The notes below the pieces were generated by a model. The model saw nothing but the letters and a program-made list of their open reading frames with translations, ran no database searches and was not told the origin of the DNA. Made by a program: the position numbers and the translations under genes. 39,817 nt of DNA from CAKMMH01 sp927798255 (GTDB lineage Bacteria; Bdellovibrionota_C; UBA2361; CAKMMH01): contig JAXFOK010000046.1 in assembly GCA_034180415.1 (NCBI GenBank), positions 1-39,817 of the forward strand, written 5' to 3'. This document shows, one piece after another, positions 17,918-26,113 of the stretch (positions within the stretch are counted from its first letter, which is position 1; the number at the start of each line of letters is the position of its first letter).

Positions 17918-17936
17918 CCCTGATAGGGTAATACCC
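17918..17936. promoter_or_regulatory. Overlapping palindromes upstream of the unknown minus-strand gene
   Basis: On the plus strand CCCTGATAGGG (17918-17928) and GGGTAATACCC (17926-17936) share the same GGG. They lie 24-42 bases before the start codon at 17894. In DNA they could be a tandem operator; in RNA the shared triplet could pair either way, as in a small attenuator. Function is inference. Confidence 0.3.
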
Positions 17937-18184
17937 TTGCTTTGAATAACAGTTAAATCTTTCCTACCCCTAACTTACTTATTTTGTATCAGATGAATAA
18001 ATTTTTGATACAAATATAAGCTTCAAACACAAATAAATCCTTTACTAAATTTTTATTGTTTCCAATAAAAAATTTAGGATAAGAAAGCCAAGATTATTAT
18101 GATTTAAAAGTTTTAAACGTTACAAAAAAATTTTTTATTTAAAAATCTCTAGCAAAATTTATTAGATAATTGCATACTAGAAAT

Positions 18185-19474
18185 ATGCAAAATATAAAAA
18201 TTATAGCTATTTCAGATATTCATTTCGGTGTTGTGCCATCGTCGTTAGGAGAAGGAAGATTTTTAGAGAAATATTCTTCTAAAAAGTATTCATTGCAAAT
18301 GCAAGCCCTTGATAATGTTACACAATTTGTTCTTGATAATAATGTTGACGCTGTCTTTATTGCAGGTGATATTCTTGATTCTGACAGCGCATACTTTGAA
18401 GGATTTAGTGCCCTTTCTAAGTTTTTAGAAACTATAAATAAGAATAATGTAAAAGTTTTTGCAGTGAGTGGAAATCATGATGCAAATTTATTAAAAAAAT
18501 TATCTTTAAAAGATGATAATTTCATTCTTTTAGGTCAAAATGGCTTATGGGAGCAGGAAATTTTTGATTTAAGAGATAATAAGCAAATTTCAATTTCAGC
18601 AAAATCATTTATTTCTTCTCATCAAACAGAATCACATCTTGCAAGTTACAAAGCTAAAAATAAACCAAATGATATTCCTTCTGTCGGTTTAATTCATGCA
18701 GATTTAGGTGCGGCAAATAGTGATTATGCACCAAGTGTAGTTAGTGAGTTTGATAAAACAAACGAAGATATTTGGATTTGCGGTCATATTCATGCATCAA
18801 AGTATTATGATGGTAACAAAAAATTATTAATCCCAGGCTCTCTTCAAGGATTAGATCCGTCAGAAAAAGGACTGCATGGCGGATATTTAATAGAATGTGA
18901 AGGAAGTAATATTAAAAATGTTAAATTAATTCCTTTTGCAAATGCATATTATGACGAAATTATAATAGATGTTAATAAAGAATCTCTTTTTGAAGAATCA
19001 ATAACAAATGGTTTAAAAAAGATAGGTTCACAATATAAAAAAGAAGCCTTGCAAGATAGTATTTTAAGCCTTAGGCTTACAATAAGTGTGCCTTATAAAT
19101 TATATAAGAACATTAAGGCACTTATTGATGATATGCCAGATAGATATCCAATTAATTTTGGTAATATAATTGTTGAAAAAATAAGCTTAAGAAGCGACTA
19201 TTCAAAAGATTTAGAAACGCTTTCAAAAAGAAAAGATCCACTCGGAATTTTAGCAAATTATCTTCAAGTGTTAGAAACAAAAACACCAATTGATAAGTAT
19301 AATGAATATATTCAAAAATCTTCAAAGTCTATCTTTAAAGATCTAAATCAAAGTAGCTTATCTTTGCTAAGTCCTATTAGTGATGACGAAGAGAAAATAA
19401 GAGAAAGTCTTTTAAAGGGTGGGGAAGTTTTAATGTCAAAATTTATTGAGGAGCTAGGGTTGTCTAATGATTAA
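18185..19474 (+). CDS. SbcD/YhaO-like metallophosphoesterase (DNA repair nuclease subunit)
   Basis: A Mn-dependent phosphoesterase of 429 residues. All five calcineurin-type motifs are visible: SDIHFG (D11, H13), AGDILD (D62), GNHDA (N97, H98, D99), LIHAD (H171) and GHIH (H201, H203). A C-terminal region of about 170 residues ends with the short segment that normally docks to the ATPase partner. It overlaps the following SbcC/YhaN-like gene by 8 bases, so the two are translationally coupled and should form a nuclease-ATPase complex that trims DNA ends or hairpins. I chose ATG 18185, with the classic hydrophobic strand before SDIH, over TTG 18170; neither has a clear ribosome site. Confidence 0.9.
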   Translation: MQNIKIIAISDIHFGVVPSSLGEGRFLEKYSSKKYSLQMQALDNVTQFVLDNNVDAVFIAGDILDSDSAYFEGFSALSKFLETINKNNVKVFAVSGNHDANLLKKLSLKDDNFILLGQNGLWEQEIFDLRDNKQISISAKSFISSHQTESHLASYKAKNKPNDIPSVGLIHADLGAANSDYAPSVVSEFDKTNEDIWICGHIHASKYYDGNKKLLIPGSLQGLDPSEKGLHGGYLIECEGSNIKNVKLIPFANAYYDEIIIDVNKESLFEESITNGLKKIGSQYKKEALQDSILSLRLTISVPYKLYKNIKALIDDMPDRYPINFGNIIVEKISLRSDYSKDLETLSKRKDPLGILANYLQVLETKTPIDKYNEYIQKSSKSIFKDLNQSSLSLLSPISDDEEKIRESLLKGGEVLMSKFIEELGLSND

Positions 19475-22400
19475 GTCATTAAATATTGAAAGATTTAAAG
19501 GGTTTTCAAATAGTGGCCCAAAGGTAAAAAATTTAGAAAAGGGAATGAACATTATTTATGGTGAAAATGGTGCCGGAAAAACTACTATTTGTAAGGCTAT
19601 TAAAGCACTTCTTTGGCCTCAGCATTTTAAAGATTTATCAGCAAAAGCAAGTAGCGTGTGGAGTGGAAAAAATAACGAAGAAATTTTTTGCAATTTACAA
19701 GATGGCGCAACTACTTTTACTACTCAAAATATGTCAAAAGACACTACAATTAGTATTCCTGAGGAATTTTCATCTTGTTTTGTAATCTCTACTGATACGT
19801 TTGAACTTTCAAATGATAATACCGATAAGAGTATTTCGGATTTAATTTCTAAAGAGCTTTCAGGTGGTATTAACTTTCAAAATTTAAGAAATTCAAAAGA
19901 ATTAGAATTTAAACCAAGAACTTTAAGAAAGTTTAAAAATGAGCTAAATGATGTAATTAAAAAAAGACGCGAAATAGAAAGTGAAATTTCAGAACTTAAA
20001 AGTGAAAGAGCATCTCTTCCTGCAATCAGAGAAAAAATTGCAAGAGAGCAAAAATTAAAAAAACAATCTGAGGTTATAAGTAATTTAATAAGAAAAGAAG
20101 AGCTTAAAAAAATAATTTCAGATTACAATGATGAAATTAAAAATCTAAATCAGGGTGCTTTATCTATGAAAGATGATGATATAGAAAGCATCGAAAAATT
20201 TGAAAAGAGAATCAAAGAATTATCTTTAGATATTGATCAAAAAAGAGATGAGCTTGCAAAATTAAAATTAAGTAAAGAAGATCTTGAGAAAGAAAAAATT
20301 TTAAAGAAAGAAGATTTTGAAGATTTTGAAATAATAAAACTCGAGCTTGAAAAAGTTGAAAAATCTCTTGATACAATTCGTGAGTATGAAAAAAATATTA
20401 AAGCTAAAAAGGATGAAATAGTAAGGGCTTTATCGAGTCAAGAAATATACTATAAGATTCGTTCATATAATAAACATAGAATAGAAAAACTTGGGCTTTT
20501 TTTACAAGATTATAAAACATTAAATGATAAAAAAAATGACTTAAAAAGAGCGCTTGATTTAATTTCTATAAATAATGATGATTCATTAAATAAATTAAGA
20601 AAAGAATACACAGTAATTGAGAACTTAAATAATTTAAATTCTAGAGCTGGAATTTCGCTTATTTGTTTGATTGCTTTTACTTTATTAACAGTGCTAAGTT
20701 TCTTGTATTATCCTAATACAAAAATTATTACTTGTGTTTTTAGTGTAATTTCATTTTGTGCATATATTTTTTTAGAATATAAATGTTATCAAAAAAGACA
20801 AGAGTTTGATAATAAAGAATATAATATTAATTTAAAAAGTAAAAATGCTGTTAAGTCTTTACTTGAAGAATTAAAAGAAAAAAGAAATATTTCGCTTCAA
20901 AGAAAATTCGATAAAGATAAATATTACAGTATTCAACAAAAAATTAGTGAAGTTGACGAAGAGATTTCAAAACTAAAAGCTTCTAATACTGCATATTTTG
21001 ATTCATCATTTGAAGCAATAATAAATGTTGATTCAATAATAAATGTATGGAGTGCAATTAAAATTAATGATGATGAATTAGCTGCATTAAGAGAAGAGTC
21101 AAAACAAGTCCTTTCAAAGCAAAGTTCATTAATTGAGAAAATAAAGGTTTATTTTAATGATGATTTTGAAAATGATTTGACATTTATTAATAGAAAGCTT
21201 TCAAAAGAAAGGAATAAAAGAGAAGAGTATAATTTACTTTTAACAAAGATTGAGTATTTAGAAAAAGAAATAAATGCTCTTTCAAATAATTCTTTAGCCT
21301 ATGAAAATGATATAAATGATATTTATTCTAGAATTGGAATAACAAAAGATAACAAAAATTTTATATATTCAATTTTTGAAGATAGAAAAACATATACAAA
21401 GTTAAAATCTGAGCTTGCAATTTTTGATCACGAATTAAAAACTATTGATTCAAAACTTGTAAATAATCATGATTTTGAGAATTATTCTCCTAAAGATTTA
21501 CAGGTTAAGCAAGAAGAGATAAATGAGGAATTGAAAGATTTAGAAGGTATTGATAAAAAAGAAGTCGAAATTTTAACAAGGATTGATACTTTTAATAAGG
21601 GTAACACTTACTTAAGTGTTAAACAGGAAGAGACTGAAAAGAAAGAAGCCTTAGAAGATTGCACAGATAAATCTCTTGTAAGTATAGCTGGAAGTTATAT
21701 TTTAGATTTTGTAGAAAACGAATACAAGAGAGAAAAAGAACCAGAAATTTTAGTAGAGGCAAATAAGCTTTTTTCTCTTTTTACAAATGGTAAATATTCG
21801 TTAAAGTTTAAAGATGATAATGAGTTTAGTTTTTTTGCATTTGATGAAGAAAATTTAAAAGTGTTAACTTTAAAAGAGCTTTCAACAGGTACAAAAGCGC
21901 AGCTTATATTAGCTTTAAGATGTAGTTATGTACTTTCTTTTTCAAAGGATAAAGAGATTCCACTTTTAATTGACGAGGTACTTGCTACGACTGATGATAT
22001 ACGCTTTGATGCAATCATGAGTTCATTTTTTAAACTTGCAAAAGAAGGATATCAAATAATATATTTTACATCACAAAAGAATGTAGTAGGGCAGATTAAA
22101 AATTTAGCTAATAAACAAAATGTTAATATTACTTTAAGGAGTATTTCTTATCTTGATAAAGATTTAAGTAATATTCATTATGAAGAAACGAAAATAAAAG
22201 AAATTCCAAATTTAAAAAATGTTGAGACAAAGGAAAGATTAAGACTTTTAAATATTGCGCCAATAACTTTACCTATTAATATCAATAGGTTGCCAATAGC
22301 ATATTTAGAAAATGATGGATATGTGCTAGAGAAGCTTTTAAATTTAGGAGTATCTTCTTATGGTCAGCTAAAAAATATTTATGATAAGATTCAAGATAAA

Positions 22401-22823
22401 GATTTTCTTTTGTCAAAAGATGTAATGAATAGAATTGATGCAAAGGTTAAAGCGCTTGAAATTTATTCAAATCTTTGGTCAATAGGTAGAGGATGTAAGT
22501 TTAGTGAAGATTTAATAAATGATAATTCAACAGACACTTTTAAAGCTAGACTTTATGAAGTTGCAGATAGCACAAATTGGATGAGTTCAGATTTCCTAAA
22601 TGCAGTTTCACCAAATGGTACGGTAAAAATAGCAAGATTTAAGCAGCAATATGACAAATTAAAAGATGTGTTTGAAAGAGAGTCGTTAATTGATGATAGA
22701 AAAGTATTATCAGAAGAAGAGTTACGTTCTGAATTTATTGCAAAATGTCTAAATGCAAATTTAAATTTAGACAAAAATTGTATTCTTCAGATGACTGAGA
22801 ACATAATTCGAGAATTTAATTAA
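19467..22823 (+). CDS. SbcC/Rad50-like ABC ATPase of the YhaN type, with internal membrane helices and C-terminal extension
   Basis: An 1118-residue SMC-like ATPase. Walker A is GENGAGKTT (residues 32-40). Two long coiled-coil arms surround a hydrophobic pair of helices at about 395-440 (ISLICLIAFTLLTVLSFLYY), as in Bacillus YhaN, suggesting membrane attachment at the apex. The ABC signature LSTGTKAQ starts at residue 805 and Walker B is LLIDEV with D836/E837. The ATPase head normally ends soon after; here about 230 more residues follow. Part of them (LEKLLNLGVSSYGQLKNIY and nearby) resembles a helical DNA-binding segment. With the upstream phosphoesterase it should process DNA ends in an ATP-controlled way. 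The role of the extension is unknown. Confidence 0.9.
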   Translation: MIKSLNIERFKGFSNSGPKVKNLEKGMNIIYGENGAGKTTICKAIKALLWPQHFKDLSAKASSVWSGKNNEEIFCNLQDGATTFTTQNMSKDTTISIPEEFSSCFVISTDTFELSNDNTDKSISDLISKELSGGINFQNLRNSKELEFKPRTLRKFKNELNDVIKKRREIESEISELKSERASLPAIREKIAREQKLKKQSEVISNLIRKEELKKIISDYNDEIKNLNQGALSMKDDDIESIEKFEKRIKELSLDIDQKRDELAKLKLSKEDLEKEKILKKEDFEDFEIIKLELEKVEKSLDTIREYEKNIKAKKDEIVRALSSQEIYYKIRSYNKHRIEKLGLFLQDYKTLNDKKNDLKRALDLISINNDDSLNKLRKEYTVIENLNNLNSRAGISLICLIAFTLLTVLSFLYYPNTKIITCVFSVISFCAYIFLEYKCYQKRQEFDNKEYNINLKSKNAVKSLLEELKEKRNISLQRKFDKDKYYSIQQKISEVDEEISKLKASNTAYFDSSFEAIINVDSIINVWSAIKINDDELAALREESKQVLSKQSSLIEKIKVYFNDDFENDLTFINRKLSKERNKREEYNLLLTKIEYLEKEINALSNNSLAYENDINDIYSRIGITKDNKNFIYSIFEDRKTYTKLKSELAIFDHELKTIDSKLVNNHDFENYSPKDLQVKQEEINEELKDLEGIDKKEVEILTRIDTFNKGNTYLSVKQEETEKKEALEDCTDKSLVSIAGSYILDFVENEYKREKEPEILVEANKLFSLFTNGKYSLKFKDDNEFSFFAFDEENLKVLTLKELSTGTKAQLILALRCSYVLSFSKDKEIPLLIDEVLATTDDIRFDAIMSSFFKLAKEGYQIIYFTSQKNVVGQIKNLANKQNVNITLRSISYLDKDLSNIHYEETKIKEIPNLKNVETKERLRLLNIAPITLPININRLPIAYLENDGYVLEKLLNLGVSSYGQLKNIYDKIQDKDFLLSKDVMNRIDAKVKALEIYSNLWSIGRGCKFSEDLINDNSTDTFKARLYEVADSTNWMSSDFLNAVSPNGTVKIARFKQQYDKLKDVFERESLIDDRKVLSEEELRSEFIAKCLNANLNLDKNCILQMTENIIREFN

Positions 22824-22824
22824 C

Positions 22825-22877
22825 ATTACTTGTTATAAATTTTTATTTATAGTTTATAACAGGTAATATTATTTTTT
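22825..22877 (+). terminator. Terminator after the SbcC/YhaN-like gene
   Basis: ATTACTTGTTATAAA (22825-22839) pairs with TTTATAACAGGTAAT (22853-22867), a 15-bp stem with one G-U pair, followed by ATTATTTTTT. The T-run overlaps the last codons of the convergent minus-strand gene, so the hairpin may serve both directions. Confidence 0.82.
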
Positions 22878-23336
22878 AATTTCTGAAGGAAGTCTCCAAC
22901 CACCAGTTTTTGGATTCTCATCTTCTCCAAATAGAAGCTTAACAGATTTTTCGTAGTCCCATAATGCGTCTACAAAATTTAGTGTTCCTCTATTGGAATA
23001 TTCAGAAACAAAAAATGTAAGAGATCGTTGCTTTGCATGTCCTAAGGCACGGCGAATATCTCTATCAACTCTTTCCATATTATCACCGTTTTCAATAAAA
23101 ACTTGCCTAAACATCATAGCTAGTTCTTCGGCAGTTGTGTCATCTGACCAGCTCATTTTTTCAATGATTCTATGTGCTTTTGTCCTTTTTGATTCACGAA
23201 GTACTATGAATCTTGCAACAAATGCTGTACGTCTGGCACGATTAACCATTTTTTCATACATTGCTTTTGTTTCTTCATTTTCAAATTGGAATGAATTTGA
23301 AACATCAGTGTTATATTGGTTCGTAGTATTTTCCAT
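22869..23336 (-). CDS. Unrecognised helical cytoplasmic protein with strong ribosome site
   Basis: A 155-residue protein I do not recognise. It has no signal peptide or membrane segment. It is highly charged and helical (MVNRARRTAFVARFIVLRE, EELAMMFRQVFIENGDN). The C terminus (GGWRLPSEIKK) is polar. A full GGAGG ribosome site lies about 10 bases before the ATG, stronger than almost any other gene here, and its G+C is raised (about 37-42% where counted against about 25% nearby). These traits resemble those of the pilin gene and suggest strong expression (inference). Confidence 0.78.
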   Translation of the reverse strand: MENTTNQYNTDVSNSFQFENEETKAMYEKMVNRARRTAFVARFIVLRESKRTKAHRIIEKMSWSDDTTAEELAMMFRQVFIENGDNMERVDRDIRRALGHAKQRSLTFFVSEYSNRGTLNFVDALWDYEKSVKLLFGEDENPKTGGWRLPSEIKK

Positions 23337-23465
23337 TTATGGTTTCCTCCTTGAAACACATTACACACACACTTATTGATAACTAGGTTGTCGGAAAATA
23401 CTAAAAAAAACTTAAATTTCATTAAAAAAAGAATTAAGAGCGTAACTTCCTGATTTTTTAACTAA

Positions 23466-24281
23466 TTACTTATCGTTTTTTTTATTATCATTATCTCTTT
23501 TAAAGGAGTAACCATCTTTTTCCCAGAGCTTAATATATTTTAAAAATACATAATAACTTTCTATTACTGCTACAACAAATCCTGAGAATCCCTCAAGGAA
23601 TCCTTTTTTAAGAATATAAAATTTAATGAAACGAAAAATAGGATTAAAAATAATATTGTAAAATTTAACTCGTTTCCCTTTTTTCTTAAGAACTTCAGCT
23701 GAAATATTTGAAAATTTATTGAGGGTTTGAATATGATGAGTGATATCACCATAAGTATAATGCTTAAGCTCCTTTGTTAATTTTTCAATTTTTCCAGATT
23801 TTATTATTGCGTGTTCATGCGGTTCATCTCCCCCCCACACGGTTTCTTCTCTTTTTACAAGCCTAAGTCTATATTCTGGATACCAACCACCTTTTCGCCA
23901 CCATTTATTCATATAATTTACAACGCGAAGAAGCTCAAAACCATTGATGTTTTTACTATCAGTTTTAGGGTCATTAATTTTTTCTAAAATTTCATCTCTT
24001 AGCTCATCAGAAACTGCCTCATCTGCATCAAGATTAAGTACCCATTTTGATGTACAATGATCAAGTCCAAATTGCTTTTGAAGTTTAAACCCAGGCCAAG
24101 TACGTTGAAAAATTTTATCAGTATATTTTTTGCAAATTTCTAAAGTTTTATCTGTCGAAAAGCTATCAACGACAATTATTTCATCACACCATTTAACGCT
24201 TTCAAGGCATCTTTCAATAGCGTCTTCTTCGTTAAAACAAACAATAAAGGCAGAAATTGTAGCTTTTTTATTATCTTCCAT
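23466..24281 (-). CDS. Family 2 glycosyltransferase, WaaE/KdtX-like
   Basis: A 271-residue GT-A fold enzyme. The nucleotide-sugar site starts at AFIVCFNEEDAIERCLESVK, with DEIIVVDSFSTDKT and the DxD-like LNLDADEAVSDEL. The acceptor-side signature WWRKGGWYPEYRLRLVKRE is typical of the WaaE/KdtX group, which adds a hexose to the heptose of LPS inner core. The C-terminal hydrophobic/basic helices (about 200-260) suggest peripheral inner-membrane association. It appears monocistronic, with an AGGA ribosome site. The exact sugar is not determinable. Confidence 0.88.
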   Translation of the reverse strand: MEDNKKATISAFIVCFNEEDAIERCLESVKWCDEIIVVDSFSTDKTLEICKKYTDKIFQRTWPGFKLQKQFGLDHCTSKWVLNLDADEAVSDELRDEILEKINDPKTDSKNINGFELLRVVNYMNKWWRKGGWYPEYRLRLVKREETVWGGDEPHEHAIIKSGKIEKLTKELKHYTYGDITHHIQTLNKFSNISAEVLKKKGKRVKFYNIIFNPIFRFIKFYILKKGFLEGFSGFVVAVIESYYVFLKYIKLWEKDGYSFKRDNDNKKNDK

Positions 24282-24485
24282 AAGTATTGAAATCCTAATT
24301 CTTAAAATTGAGCATATTAAATTAAATACAGCGCTTATTATATCATATGAAAAAAAAGATAAATAGATAAATAGAAGTTAAGTATTGAATTTTATGTAAA
24401 ATTTTAAAATAACAAAACTTTGTAGGAAGCATTGTATACATAATAAAGATAATAAGTTGAGAGTTACATTAAAATTTATATATAT

Positions 24486-25097
24486 ATGCAATATATTTTA
24501 AGTCAAAAATTAAAACCTATGGATTCTTCAAAAGAAATAGTAACAAGCACTCATTCCAATACAGATATTTTTAATTAATCATTATTTAAAATTTCAAGAC
24601 ATAGTGGACACGTAAATGTGTCAATTGATAAGATTGAAATAAATAGACTTAACACTGAGTATCATTTAGAAATCATAAGACATAAAAGTGAAAGACAAGC
24701 CCCAAATATTATTCTTTGAGTAGGTGGATTAAAAAAGTTTGTTAATGAGTATGAACAAAAAAATCCCTTAAAAAAAGAAGAATATGAAGAGTATTTAAGC
24801 GTTTTAAAAAATATGGCAAATTTTGAAGAAAGATATCAGAAAATTCATGGGAAATCTCCAGATGATAACACATACTCACACAAAGAGCCATTTGAACCAC
24901 GTGTGTTATCTGATGTTATTTGTTGTACATTTCACCAAAATTCGTCTGCTGACGTACCATTTGAAAAATATGATGAAGTAACTTATGCAAAGTTAATAGC
25001 AATTTGTCTTAAAGAATTTCATGAATTAGGGATTCCTAAAGAAACAATATCGCTTAATATTGGCTATTATGGAAATGCTGAAGTTTCATTTTATTAG
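24486..25097 (+). pseudogene. Decayed unknown gene with two in-frame stop codons
   Basis: One continuous frame of 204 codons runs from ATG 24486 to the stop at 25097. It is interrupted by TAA at 24576-24578 and TGA at 24717-24719. Both flanks read as normal protein: SRHSGHVNVSIDKIEINRL before the TGA, and VGGLKKFVNEYEQKNPLKKE directly after it. The last 94 codons, from ATG 24813, remain open (FEERYQKIHGKSPDDN ... GYYGNAEVSFY) and might still be translated. TGA is a plausible G-to-A change from TGG (Trp). I do not recognise the family. TGA terminates other genes here (for example at 6709 and 7912), so recoding is unlikely. Confidence 0.68.
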
Positions 25098-25099
25098 AT

Positions 25100-25258
25100 A
25101 TGAATCCTAATAAAATAGAAGACTTACTAAATTTACTAAAAGTGTTAACTTTTGCACAGAAATTTAATCAACAATCTGTCTACTTATCATTTATTGACGA
25201 AACTATGTTAAATCAGTATTGTGAAGCAAAGTATAATAAAATTAAGTGGATAGACTAA
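25100..25258 (+). CDS. Small unknown ORF (52 aa) directly after the decayed gene
   Basis: ATG 25100 begins 2 bases after the previous stop and runs to TAA at 25258. The product starts MNPNKIEDLLNLLKVLTFAQ and ends IKWID. It is soluble, helical and acidic-to-neutral. Tight spacing after the upstream frame and a hairpin terminator about 110 bases downstream support it as a real or formerly real gene. No ribosome site is clear. I do not recognise it. Confidence 0.45.
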   Translation: MNPNKIEDLLNLLKVLTFAQKFNQQSVYLSFIDETMLNQYCEAKYNKIKWID

Positions 25259-25365
25259 AGAAATACTAAAGCTTTTTAGTTTATTACATGCGTTGCGCTA
25301 TTTTTAAGTCCTGCATAATGGCTTATCTGTACAATTTATGTTAAAAACATCACTCGTTTTGGTAT

Positions 25366-25394
25366 AAAGACTAGAAGAATGCTTTTAGTCTTTT
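25366..25394 (+). terminator. Hairpin terminator before the 112-aa gene
   Basis: AAAGACTAGAAG (25366-25377) pairs with CTTTTAGTCTTT (25382-25393): a 12-bp stem with one G-U pair and an AATG loop. The T-run is short, so the terminator may be weak. Confidence 0.55.
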
Positions 25395-25440
25395 ACTAAA
25401 TTACAAAGGTTTGAAAAAGATTTTTTAAAGAGGTTTTATC

Positions 25441-25779
25441 ATGCTAGGTGTGAAGTATCCTCAGAATTTTACTCTGAAAAGTAAAACTAAATTTGACCAA
25501 GAAATTATTGATAAAATTGATTGGTTTAAAGACAACAATATGTATTGGTACGAAAAAGTGCAAGAGGCTCCTTCGGAAATTTCTTGCAAAATTTTCGTTT
25601 TGGGTTTCGTTTTTGCTGATACGTTTTCACTATCTGTTAAAGATGAACAGGGAAAATTGTTAAAAAGTGAATATGTCACGTTAGAAGATTTAAAATGGCT
25701 TATGGCAAGGTCTCATAACGTGGGAAAGAACTCATTTGCGAAACGAATTGAAGAATTCATAAAAAAAACGGGTTCTTGA
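25441..25779 (+). CDS. Unrecognised 112-aa protein
   Basis: A soluble 112-residue protein with an AGAGG ribosome site 7-8 bases before the ATG. It begins MLGVKYPQNFTLKSKTKF. It has a beta-like middle (SCKIFVLGFVFADTFSLSVK), a conserved-looking EYVTLEDLKWLMARSH helix and a basic C-terminal helix. There is no signal peptide; FVLGFVFAD is too short for a membrane helix. A hairpin terminator lies upstream and another downstream, so it is its own transcription unit. I do not recognise the family. Confidence 0.68.
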   Translation: MLGVKYPQNFTLKSKTKFDQEIIDKIDWFKDNNMYWYEKVQEAPSEISCKIFVLGFVFADTFSLSVKDEQGKLLKSEYVTLEDLKWLMARSHNVGKNSFAKRIEEFIKKTGS

Positions 25780-25809
25780 TAAATACAATATTTTTAGTCA
25801 TAAAGTGTT

Positions 25810-25857
25810 AAACCTTATGGTAGTAGTTAAAGACTGCTATCTTAAGGTTACTTTTTT
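25810..25857 (+). terminator. Strong terminator after the 112-aa gene
   Basis: TAACCTTATGG... (25810 onward) pairs with ...CTTAAGGTTA (to 25850) in a stem of about 18 bp, with one mismatch and two G-U pairs around a short loop, followed by C and six T's. Confidence 0.82.
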
Positions 25858-26113
25858 ACGCTAAAGTAAATCTTTATAAGTAAATATTCCATAAGAATTT
25901 TAATTTCATTTTTGCTACTTTATTATTTTATTTATAATTTTCTATTTATACAAATCCTAAGCGTTATTTTTAGTAGCAGTATTATTAGTAGCTTCCATTT
26001 TTGATTTATTCAAAGTAATATAAATTTACAATTATAAATTTGTCATAACCTATTTCGGCGCGCAAATAATTGAATAAATTGCCATTTTTTAATTTAATAA
26101 AAGATTATAGTAA
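25858..26113. other. Remaining non-coding spacer before the membrane protein gene
   Basis: With the terminator just upstream, 334 bases separate the 112-aa gene from the next start. I see no open frame or structured RNA in this part. A TTCGGCGCGCAAATAA patch near 26052 is the only G+C-rich segment. The promoter of the 26114 gene must be here but is not distinct. Confidence 0.4.

Noticed and set aside
22993..23379. 128-codon open frame on the plus strand
   Set aside because: It is the shadow of the minus-strand 155-aa gene, which has a full GGAGG ribosome site; this frame has none and gives an implausible protein.
24717..24719. TGA read as tryptophan (recoded genetic code)
   Set aside because: TGA ends other clear genes (for example at 6709, 7912 and 25779), and the broken genes also contain TAA and TAG, so decay explains it better.
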